Shown here: one piece after another, positions 36,875 to 45,900 of the stretch
How positions within the stretch are numbered: position 1 is the stretch's first letter
How the letters are laid out: each line of letters starts with the position of its first letter
Source: Candidatus Woesearchaeota archaeon
GTDB taxonomy: Archaea; Nanobdellota; Nanobdellia; Woesearchaeales; JAHWIC01
NCBI GenBank assembly: GCA_019322805.1
Contig: JAHWIC010000006.1
Span: 1-52,719, forward strand
Length of the DNA stretch: 52,719 bases
Reading direction: 5' to 3'
Notes under the pieces: model-generated
Database searches by the model: none
The model's input: only the letters and a program-made list of their open reading frames with translations
What the model was told of the DNA's origin: nothing
Position numbers and translations under genes: made by a program

Positions 36875-37006
36875 TTACTATTCGGTAGTAAACTTATAAT
36901 TTTGAGTTATTTTATATAATTTATGCTTATACTTTATAAATTTTATATAATTTTAGGAAATTATATAAGAGAAGAAATAATTATAAAAACAGATATATAT
37001 CCGTTT
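36875..37006. promoter_or_regulatory. Cluster of inverted and direct repeats upstream of the Lrp-like gene
   Basis: The AT-rich intergenic region holds a perfect inverted repeat TTACTA-ttcgg-TAGTAA (36875-36891), and TTTTATATAATTT repeated directly at about 36910 and 36941 (roughly 31 nt, three helical turns, apart). A perfect 11-bp inverted repeat TTATATAATTT/AAATTATATAA follows (36943-36953, 36958-36968), then a near-perfect 20-bp palindrome AAACAGATATATATCCGTTT (36987-37006). Phased palindromes of this kind suit binding by an Lrp-family octamer (inference). The distal ones could instead belong to the 3' end of the nucleotidyltransferase transcript. Confidence 0.45.
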
Positions 37007-37028
37007 CTGGTACGTACATATCAATTTA

Positions 37029-37646
37029 CTATTCTTTCAACTTACTCATTATCTCCTTCTTTTTCAGCTTAAGCTCCCGGGGAGTCATATTTACATACTT
37101 GGTTTCTTTAAAATTAGATACAATCCTCTTTAGTCTCTCATAAAAGTGGTCTAACTTATATTTTCCCAATAACTTAAAGTATTCCTTGAAATCAATGTCT
37201 GCATAAAACACCAGAGTAATTATATCTATCCTATCTTTCTCGCCTTTTACTGATTTTTCTCTGTCATACTCTGCGCCTTGCTTAAGTATAAGCAAAACCT
37301 CTGGCTTTACAACCTCAAAATTTTGAACCTTAGTTGTATGCTTTCTTATATCATTCACAGGTATTGCCAATTCTGAAAAGAACGGTACGTATATATCCAA
37401 GTCTACCTCTTCAAATTTGATTTCGTATTTTTTTAAGCTGTCATTTTTAATCAAATCATAATTCTTTTTCAGAAAATTAAGGTCTTCAAAATTCTTGATT
37501 ACAACATCAATATCTTTTGACTTATGGAGATTAGTCCATAAATAAGCAGCCCATCCTCCAATAACTATGAAATCAAATTTTTTCTCCTTTAATTGCAGAA
37601 GGATCTTCCAGCTTTTCTCTGTTAAGGTGCTATTCCAGAATTCCAT
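37029..37646 (-). CDS. AbiEii-like nucleotidyltransferase (putative type IV toxin)
   Basis: A 205-residue protein of the nucleotidyltransferase superfamily. Gly30-Gly31-Trp32 (IVIGGWAAYLW) and the paired acidic residues Asp45/Asp47 (SKDIDVVI) form the metal-binding motif, with Asp82/Asp84 (VDLDIYV) as the likely third carboxylate. This matches AbiEii/MenT-type toxins, which attach nucleotides to tRNA or other targets, and related archaeal proteins of unknown target. Its start overlaps by 17 nt the 3' end of the helix-turn-helix gene at 37630-38208, the antitoxin-first order of AbiE systems. The residues look intact, so an active enzyme is plausible. The target cannot be inferred. Confidence 0.82.
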   Translation of the reverse strand: MEFWNSTLTEKSWKILLQLKEKKFDFIVIGGWAAYLWTNLHKSKDIDVVIKNFEDLNFLKKNYDLIKNDSLKKYEIKFEEVDLDIYVPFFSELAIPVNDIRKHTTKVQNFEVVKPEVLLILKQGAEYDREKSVKGEKDRIDIITLVFYADIDFKEYFKLLGKYKLDHFYERLKRIVSNFKETKYVNMTPRELKLKKKEIMSKLKE

Positions 37647-38208
37647 TTAATCTCTCCTCCATTGCTTTTAAGAAATCTTTAGCATACCATTCTTTCAGAT
37701 TCCATAAATCAATAAATATCAAGGCTATTGTAGCCTTCTTCATATTTTTGTCTTTTTTCAAGACAAAAAGATTAGGTGTCTTATCATTCTTAGGGAATCT
37801 TTTCTCTATTTCTTTAAGATCATCAGAGTAAACATAAACTTCTGAATAATCAGCAGGCACATCATTGAATTTGAATTTATAAGCTGAATATGCTGCATAA
37901 ACAACATCAGAAGGCATCTCTGATTCTATTTTCTTTACCGGCTTTTCAACTCTTGTTTTGTAGATGATGTCCTTTTCAATATTTCTTATAGAAGCCCAAT
38001 AAAACAATATCTTTTTTTTGTCAATGACATCAAAGCTTCTTTGCTTGATCTTGATTGCATTCATATTGCTTAACGGCTTTAAGGCAAGGTTAACAACACT
38101 TAAAGACATGCCTAAGGCTTTAGCTAGGTAAGACTGAGTCATGCTGCTGTTCTTCTTCTCAATGCTCTGGAAAAGCAGTTCTCTGTATACTTCTTCTATT
38201 CTTTTCAT
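37630..38208 (-). CDS. AbiEi-like winged-helix antitoxin/autorepressor
   Basis: A 192-residue protein with an N-terminal winged-helix domain (about 5-65: MTQSYLAKALGMSLSVVNLA, then LKPLSNMNAIKIKQRSFDVI) and a C-terminal alpha/beta domain (YWASIRNIEKDIIYK, EVYVYSDDLKEIEKRF, LIFIDLWNLKEWYAK). In type IV AbiE systems the upstream HTH protein represses the operon and counteracts the downstream nucleotidyltransferase. Gene order, overlap and domain types all fit. The ATG lies about 24-33 nt from ATTTATAAAT, suggesting a leaderless transcript. An inverted repeat TTTCTA-T6-TAGAAA (38242-38259) just beyond the TATA box is a candidate operator. Specific antitoxin function is inferred from context. Confidence 0.75.
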   Translation of the reverse strand: MKRIEEVYRELLFQSIEKKNSSMTQSYLAKALGMSLSVVNLALKPLSNMNAIKIKQRSFDVIDKKKILFYWASIRNIEKDIIYKTRVEKPVKKIESEMPSDVVYAAYSAYKFKFNDVPADYSEVYVYSDDLKEIEKRFPKNDKTPNLFVLKKDKNMKKATIALIFIDLWNLKEWYAKDFLKAMEERLNGILE

Positions 38209-38230
38209 ATTTCTAAGATAATGATAGTTT

Positions 38231-38259
38231 ATTTATAAATCTTTCTATTTTTTTAGAAA
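38231..38259 (-). promoter_or_regulatory. TATA box and candidate operator of the AbiE-like pair
   Basis: ATTTATAAAT (38231-38240, itself palindromic) lies about 24-33 nt upstream of the antitoxin ATG. Adjacent is the inverted repeat TTTCTA-TTTTTT-TAGAAA (38242-38259). Another TTTCTA follows at about 38210, right at the start codon. These repeated half-sites would suit autorepression by a winged-helix antitoxin. Confidence 0.45.
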
Positions 38260-38296
38260 TATATTTAATAAATCTAATTAGAATAAGAAATAGTGT

Positions 38297-38356
38297 ACAT
38301 TTATAAAGGCTGCTAATCTAATAGCAACATTTATAAATAAGAACAATCTACTAGCT
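38297..38356 (+). promoter_or_regulatory. Tandem 30-bp repeat carrying two TATA boxes before the ATPase gene
   Basis: Two head-to-tail 30-bp units (38297-38326 and 38327-38356) match at 21 of 30 positions. Each starts ACATTTATAAA and ends near AATCTA-x-TAGC. The second TATA box is 24-30 nt from the ATG at 38361, giving a leaderless transcript; the first lies 30 nt further up. This looks like a duplicated promoter. Confidence 0.55.
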
Positions 38357-38360
38357 TAAT

Positions 38361-39539
38361 ATGCTTACAAAAGAAGAACTTAAGGAAATAATGAATATTG
38401 ATTTTCCTAGTTCTATACCTAGGCAAAAATATGTTGAGAAAATTCTATCTTGGATAAATCGGAAAGAGATAATCATAATCAAGGGTATTAGAAGATCAGG
38501 CAAGACTCATATCATGTACCAATTAATGAGAAAACTGCCTAAGTCCAACACATTCTACGTCAATTTTGATGACTTCCGCTTTGACAAGTATCTTAACACA
38601 GATCTACTTGAAGAGATACTTAATCTGAGAAATCCGAAAAAGAAAGCTTATTTCTTTCTTGACGAGATTCAAAGAATCAAAGGATTTGAGAAATGGCTAA
38701 GAACGCACTATGATAGAGAAACAAATGTAAAATTCATAATTGGAGGATCAACCATATCATTGCTAAGCAAAGACATGGGTACAGTCCTTACAGGAAGGAA
38801 CATATCTTTCACAGTATATCCACTATCATATGAAGAATTCAAGCAATTTACAAACAAGCCATTAAGTAATTTCTTAGAGTTTGGAGGATTTCCTGAGGCA
38901 GTATTAGAGAATAATGAAGTAAGAAAAAGAGAGCTTCTAGAACAATATACCTCTGACATAATCGCAAGAGACATATTAGACAAATACAAACTAGATAATC
39001 CCATGCAACTTAAGGCCTTGATCAAATTCTTCCTCGTAAATCCTGGAGTAAGAATCAGTGCGAACAGGCTTGCATCACAGCTTGGAATACATAAGGATAC
39101 TGCACAGAAATACATATCATACGTAATAGACTCCTTCCTTATATTTGAGGTGCCTTTCTTCTCGTACTCTGCAAAAACAAAATATATTGCTTCGAGAGCG
39201 CCAAAATATTATATTATAGATAACGGTTTGCATACAATCGCATCCATAAAGAAGAATCAAAGTAAGCTATACGAAAACGCAGCAGCAATTCATCTAAAAA
39301 GAAACAAGAAAGAGATAATGTATTGGCTGGACGAAGCTGAAATAGATTTCATATATGAAAAAACAGCAATACAAATAACATCAACAGATAAGATACCTAA
39401 AAGAGAGATTGAGGCATTTACAAAATTTGAGAAAAGGCATAAAGGATTTGAAAAACTAATAGTAAACCCCAGTAATAAAGCTAATAATGAAGTAAATCTT
39501 ATTCCCATCAAGGAATTCTTGAAAGAGCCAAAATCATAA
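38361..39539 (+). CDS. AAA-type ATPase with C-terminal DUF4143-like domain
   Basis: A 392-residue cytosolic ATPase. Walker A is GIRRSGKT (42-49), Walker B is AYFFLDEIQ (Asp101-Glu102), and a sensor-like IIGGSTISLL follows. The middle has a winged-helix segment (RISANRLASQLGIHKDTAQK), and the C-terminal part (KLYENAAAIHLKR, YWLDEAEIDFIYE, AIQIT) matches the DUF4143/PD-(D/E)XK-like region common in this family. Such ATPases are abundant and mobile in archaea and are often found next to toxin-antitoxin genes. Their role is not settled; DNA-linked NTPase or defence functions are suggested. It is divergent from the AbiE-like pair, sharing a 152-bp regulatory region. Confidence 0.92.
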   Translation: MLTKEELKEIMNIDFPSSIPRQKYVEKILSWINRKEIIIIKGIRRSGKTHIMYQLMRKLPKSNTFYVNFDDFRFDKYLNTDLLEEILNLRNPKKKAYFFLDEIQRIKGFEKWLRTHYDRETNVKFIIGGSTISLLSKDMGTVLTGRNISFTVYPLSYEEFKQFTNKPLSNFLEFGGFPEAVLENNEVRKRELLEQYTSDIIARDILDKYKLDNPMQLKALIKFFLVNPGVRISANRLASQLGIHKDTAQKYISYVIDSFLIFEVPFFSYSAKTKYIASRAPKYYIIDNGLHTIASIKKNQSKLYENAAAIHLKRNKKEIMYWLDEAEIDFIYEKTAIQITSTDKIPKREIEAFTKFEKRHKGFEKLIVNPSNKANNEVNLIPIKEFLKEPKS

Positions 39540-39579
39540 TTTTAGTAATCACTGATTTGTCCTGCCTAAAATATCTTAG

Positions 39580-39765
39580 GATAGAGGTGTTTACTCTCCT
39601 ATTGAGAGAGATGGGACATGCATAATATCTAGGACAATTCATGGTGGGAAGCATTATCATTACGTGATGGACCATCGTATTGGAAAGCTGAATAAAGTCA
39701 AGGCGCTTAAATATTTGGGTAATGTCCTGCCTAAAAAAGCCAAGAAGAAAGCTAAATTTCTCTAA
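39580..39765 (+). pseudogene. Relic coding fragment (~61 codons) without a clear start
   Basis: Directly after an in-frame TAG (39577-39579), a 61-codon open stretch reads with typical archaeal composition: ERDGTCIISRTIHGGKHYHY, then RIGKLNKVKALKYLG and a lysine-rich end before TAA. The pattern (a basic beta-hairpin segment ending in KYLG) resembles N-terminal segments seen in archaeal Fic-like or transposase-like proteins. There is no good start codon near its beginning and no downstream continuation. The 14-bp direct repeat TGTCCTGCCTAAAA occurs at about 39559 and 39723, bracketing the fragment. It is best read as a decayed gene piece. The rest of 39540-39920 holds only the promoter of the next gene. 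Confidence 0.4.
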
Positions 39766-39870
39766 ACCGAAAACATTTTAAGCTTTAAAAACATATAATG
39801 TAGTATATAGGTAAGGTATGTGAAGGGGTGGCTTTTTTAGCTACTTTGTCACTTTAGAGTGATAAAAAAA

Positions 39871-39915
39871 CCGAAAGATTTAAATAGTAGTAATTAAACA
39901 TTCAGTATAGGGGGA
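39871..39915 (+). promoter_or_regulatory. BRE/TATA promoter and Shine-Dalgarno of the first double-protease gene
   Basis: CCGAAAGATTTAAATA (39871-39886) is a textbook archaeal BRE-TATA pair. GGGGGA (39910-39915) lies 5 nt before the ATG at 39921, so this gene has a short leader of about 14 nt with a ribosome binding site, unlike the leaderless genes elsewhere. A TCACTTTAGAGTGA palindrome (39849-39862) lies just upstream and could bind a regulator. Confidence 0.62.
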
Positions 39916-39920
39916 GCTTA

Positions 39921-42900
39921 ATGGTAAAGGTAAAGAACATTGTTTTAAATCTGATTTTACTTGATTTAATATTCATAGTATTATTTGCAGGTCACTTAGC
40001 TATTGATTCTGTACTGAATGATAAGCCAATTGCTTTACCTTTGAATTATGGCGCTGTTGCTTCTAATGAGCAAGCACTTGCAAATCCTTCTTATAATCCA
40101 GTTATACAACAACTAGAGCATGAAGCTGTTGGAGTGCCTAGAGCAACTGTTACAAGTTCTGGAGGTAATGATTACAGCCCTAATGATGATAATGATGATC
40201 CTAGGCCAAGAACACGCTCAAGCAGATCAAGCAATAATAATCATAACTCTATATTTGACTTGCAAGGTTATGTTCCAACACTTCCAGTACCAAATAATCC
40301 TCAACCATTTAACTATAGAAAGACAGATTCAAGAGTTCTACAAAGGCTAGGCCAAGAAGGCAAGGTAAGGGTTATTGTTGATTTAAGCAATCCAGAACTG
40401 AAAGAGTTTGTTAAGAACCAGCTTAATTCCTTTGAACACAAAGTTGATATGAAGCACGGCTTTGCTGGTTATATTGATGTTGCTGACTTACAACTATTAG
40501 AAAATAGCGATTTTGTTGATTATATATACGAAGATAAGAAATTACATATTGCAAATGCTGAGAGTTTTCCTTTGATACAAGCTGATAAGGCTTCAAGTGT
40601 TACTTATAATGGATTTGCTGATTTAACTGGAGCTGGTCAGACTGTTTGTGTGATTGATACTGGGGTTGAGTACAACCATGATGACTTAGGAAATTGCAGT
40701 GGGACAGAATTTTTAACAGGTAATTGTGAGAAAGTAATCGCGGGTTATGATTTTTGTGGGGATTCAGCTAATTGTGCTGGAAGTCCAGATGATGATCCTG
40801 GGGATAATAATGGACATGGAACAGCTATAGCTGGAATAATTGCTGGAAATGGTGCTGGTTATCAGGGAATTGCTCCAGAAGCTAAGATTATTGCTTTGAA
40901 AGTTACTGATGAGTATGGAGATGGGTGGGCATCGTTAGTTGATGAAGCTATATATTGGTGTGTTGATAATGCAAGTAAGTATAACATCTCTATAATAAGC
41001 GTTGCGTTAGCCACGGTGGGCAACACCAATGATCCAAGTTTATGTGATCCAAGTGATTTGGGTTATAGCATAGATTATGCTGTTGGAAACAATATTTCTG
41101 TATTTACACCAACTGGAAATAGTGAATCTACAACAGGCATATCAAACCCTGCATGTGTGACCAATGCAACAGCAGTCTCAGCAGTCTCAGACGGCTCTGC
41201 AACAAGTATTGCTGGACCAGATGAAATTCCTACTACTGCTACAGCTGATGGCTGGGGTCCAAACAGATACCCAGGAATGACTGATTTAATGGCTCCTGGG
41301 CAAAGACTTTATGTTCTTGATTTAGAATCAATGGGGAGTTATGGAGGAGGGGGTGCGGGAGGCACATCCTACGCTTCAGCTCACGCAGTCGGTTCAGCAA
41401 TGCTATTAAGAGAATATTACGAAGAAAGATATTCACAAACATTAACACCTGATGAAATAAGAAACATACTAAAAATAACAGGTAAACCAATCTATGACTC
41501 AAACACTTCAGCTTATTACCCAAGAATTGATGTTTTGAAAGCAATACATTACGAAGAATGGGCTCCTACAGTGACTCTTGAGAATTTTAACAACTCAGAT
41601 GAGTATGAAGGAACCGTTTACTTTGAATATCAAGTTGATGATGATCATGAAATATTAAATTGTTCTCTATATATAGATGATGTTTTGAATCAAACTGACA
41701 ATTCTGTAGAAAGAGTTTCAGAACAACAGTTTACTGTAGATATGACACCAGGAAATTATACCTGGAGAGTAGAATGTTATGACAATTCAACAGTTCCAAA
41801 TAAAGGAGTGTCTGATACATATAACATTATCATAGAACCGCCACCAAACGTAATCCTAACCAACCCTACAAACGGTTCAACAATAAGCACAAACAGCACA
41901 ACCTTGGATTTAACCATGGATGATGATATTACCTGCAAGTTTGAGCTTGACAGCTTATCAAAACAAATAACAAGGATAGACTTTAGGCACAGAGGCGCTA
42001 ATTATGATGAATTGCAGTTTACTGAAATAAATTTAGACCCAATTACTGTTCCGTATTACTATAACGGTTCAGAAATTCTATTTGGTGAGAAGTCTGGTGT
42101 AGGCAATGGGTATTTTGTAGCAGATGATGTATGTGAAGGACAGATAGATGTGGCTGATTGTGAAGGAACAAGGATATTGAAAGTAAGGTCCGATGGTTCT
42201 GTAGCTGAACTTGAACTCATAGATATCGACATATCTACTAATGAAATCACAATGAGGAATAATAATGATTTCACCCAATATGTAGAGTTTTATGCTCCTG
42301 AGGTTAATACTGTGGTTGATATGGGTTCTCTAACTATCACAGTCAATGTAAGTGAAGCAACCAATAAAGTAGCTTTCTCAGCTGTAAATGATTATTACAA
42401 ACCTTATACATTCAAGACAGAGTATGGCGCAGAAATAGAGCTTATTGGCTCTACAGCAGTAAACATAAGCTCTCCAGTAGATAGTATTTATTTTGAGTTA
42501 AATTATGATATTATCGATGAAGAAATTGATGTTAACAGGTCAGTACTCAACTCAATAACCTCAACAATTATGGAATACCCTTTTGGAAGTGATTATAGGA
42601 CAGGTTATACTGATTATGGCTCTTTTATAAGCTATGATGATAGCACTCATGAGCTTGAAGTTGATTATCCTTCAGCATCCATGAAGGACAAAGCAATGCT
42701 TGATGATGCAAGCAACACATATGCACTTAATGATTTAACTGATGGACAGCACAACATAAGTTTAAGATGCGAGGGCTATCCATTTGATTATGTTTTCTTC
42801 GTGGATACGTCCCCAGACACAACACCGCCATCAACAATAACAGGCTTAACCTCAACATCAAAATCAACTGATTATGTATACTGGGAATGGACAAATCCAA

Positions 42901-45900
42901 CTGATGGAGACTTTTCCGAAAACATAGTATATCTAGATAGTGTTAATGAAATAAACACTTCAAATAATTATTACAATGCAACTGGTTTAAGTCCTGATAC
43001 CTTGTATACAATAACAGTCCACACAAAAGACACAACTGGAAATATCAATAATACCGATGTTAGCGATGCTGTAACAACTAACCCTGCACCGCCTGCTGGA
43101 TACCTTCAAGTACTTTCCCAAACCCCAGACACTGATGTAACAAAAGACGCATTTTTCAGTTTCTCAATAGATGTAAAGTGCTTGAGTGGAAGCTGCAGTA
43201 ATGTTGTTTTAACATTAGATCCTTTTGAGAATTATGACTTTACTCGAGAAGAGATTGAACAGGCACAGGAAGAGCTCAGAATACTAAGGAGAGGAATAGA
43301 GCAGAAGAATCTTGACTGGGAAGCAGAATTAACTCCTGCATTTATTGATTATGTAAGAAGAAAGAATAATGGTGAGCTCGCTTATATAGAGCCAGAAACT
43401 GCGCCAGCTTACAAAGAACCTTTTGGAATAGGCATACAAAGCGTAATAACCCAAAAAGATGAAGCTGTACTTCCTTATTACTTTGACTGGACAAATGCTT
43501 ATGGAGAAAACTGGGTTACTCCTGCAAAGAACCAGGGTGCTTGTGCTGGCTGTTGGGCATTTGCTCCTGCTGCTGTTACAGAATCAGCATTTAATATATA
43601 CAATAGATGGCCAACTCTGGACCTAGACCTTTCAGAACAAGACCTTATATCATGCGGCTACGGCAATCCACCAGTTTATCCTGACGCTGGCAGCTGCGCT
43701 AGTGGAGGCAGTGATAATATTGCATTATTTTACATCAGAAATATAGGAGTGGTTGATGAAGCATGTTTCCCTTTTTCAGCAACTGATGAACCATGCGGTA
43801 ATAAATGTACAGATGGAACAACGTACCAAATCCTGGATAAATTTGATGTTATTGACGGAGGAGGAGGGCCTGTAAATAAACAAGAAGCCATAACAGCCAT
43901 ACCCAAGTATGGAACAGCATCATCACAGATCAGGGCTTATAGCGATCTATACGCCTATAGCAGTGGAATCTATGAGCCTTCTACTGGAGATAATTTTGGA
44001 GCCCACATCATACAGATTGTTGGTTATAATGAAACAGGAGATTATTTTATCATTAAAAACAGCTGGGGCACTGGATGGGGAATGAATGGTTTTGGTTATA
44101 TTAAATCCTGGGTTGTATTGAACGACACAACCATACTTAACTATCTTAAGTTTGCGACGGGCGCAGACGAGCTTAACAATAAAGGAGTAATACCAATGAA
44201 TTCTGGTACCCCTTTCTATACAATAACACAAAATCCTTACAGTTGCGGAAATATGAATGAGGATGAAACCTGCAGTGTAACATGGCAGGTAAATGCAACT
44301 GGATTCCATCTGTCAAGCTGGGATTTCTTTGTGATTATAAACTCTGATGCAGAGAATTCAACAAGTCAAAACTCCACAATAACCATTATAGGAGATTACA
44401 TACCGAGGATTGAAGGCATAGAGTGTGAAAGCGAAGGTGCATGGAAAGACTGCAGTTTAATAGAAAATGGAACTGACTTAACAAGAATAAGAGTTAATGT
44501 TACAGATGAAAATTCAAATATACAAAGTGTTGATGTAAGATTAAAGGAAAATGAAACAGTTATTGCAGAAGGTTCTGGAGTTTACAGCTCAGGATTTTAT
44601 GTCTTTAATAATGCAGACCAGACAATGGATTATAATAAAGATTATATCATAGAAGTTGATGTAAGTGATGAAACCTATTCCATCAATGGATTTATTGAAT
44701 TTAAACCAACAACAGCTCCAGACACAACACCACCAGCAACCATAACAGGCTTAAGCTCGCCTTCAAAGAATACAACATGGATTTACTGGACATGGACAAA
44801 TCCAGGAGATTCAGACTTTAGTGAAAATATAGTATATATAGATGGAGTCAATGTAGTAAACACATCAAACAATTACTATAACGCAACAGGTTTAACAGCT
44901 TCAACACTTTACGAAATTAAAGTTCATACAAAAGATACAAATGGAAATGTAAACACAGCTGATGTAACAGATAGTGTAACAACCGATGCAGCAGCTGGCC
45001 CTGATGCAGACGGTGATGGACTGCCAGATAGTACTGACCCATGTCCAAACAGCGCTGCAAATGATAATGATACTGACTTCTATTGCGCAGGTCCAACATT
45101 CAATGCTCCAAAGCTAGGAGCTGATGACTGCAATGATAATGATCCTTCAGCAAATCCTGCAGGAACCGACAATCCAGGAAACGATATTGATGAAAACTGC
45201 AATGACTATGTTGCTTGTTATGTAGATTCTGATAATGATGATTATGGAGGAGCTGGTAGCTCTGATGACACCTATGCTGCAGTTGATGGGGTAGCAGTTG
45301 TTGCTGGCGCATGCGGTTCATCTAGCTTTGATTCATTGGATGATACAAATGATGACTGCCAAGACAGTATACCTTCAGTAAATCCTAATGCAACAGAAAC
45401 AGTAGACAATGGCCAAGACGACAATTGCGATGGAAATGAATTATGTTACTTAGATTTTGATGATGATGGCTACAGACCAGACTTAATATCAACAGTTGTT
45501 AGTGCAAACCTTGTTTGTACTGATTCTGGTGAAGCTGAAGCTTCTGACCCAACTGGTGATTGTGATGATGTTCTTATATGGGTTAATCCAGGTGAAACTG
45601 AAGTTTGGTATGATGACGTAGACCAAGACTGCGATGACTGGAATGATTATGACCAAGATATGGATGGTTATGTAGACGAGGCATATAATGCATGGGCAGG
45701 AGGCACATCACCTGGTATGGATGATTGTGATGATACTGATAATTTGACAAATCTAGGCGCAACTGAAGTTTGTGATGGAATTGACAACAACTGTTTAAGC
45801 GGAATTGATGAAACAGGAGATGCTCTATGCAATGATACTTTATATTGTAATGGAGAGGAAATCTGCGCTGGCGCATCAGGCTGCCAAGCAGGAACACCAA

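Noticed and set aside
45000..45800. Dockerin repeats implying a cellulosome-like system
   Set aside because: The Asp-rich units have cysteines and MopE-like or thrombospondin-3-like spacing, without paired dockerin helices; no cohesin domain is seen.
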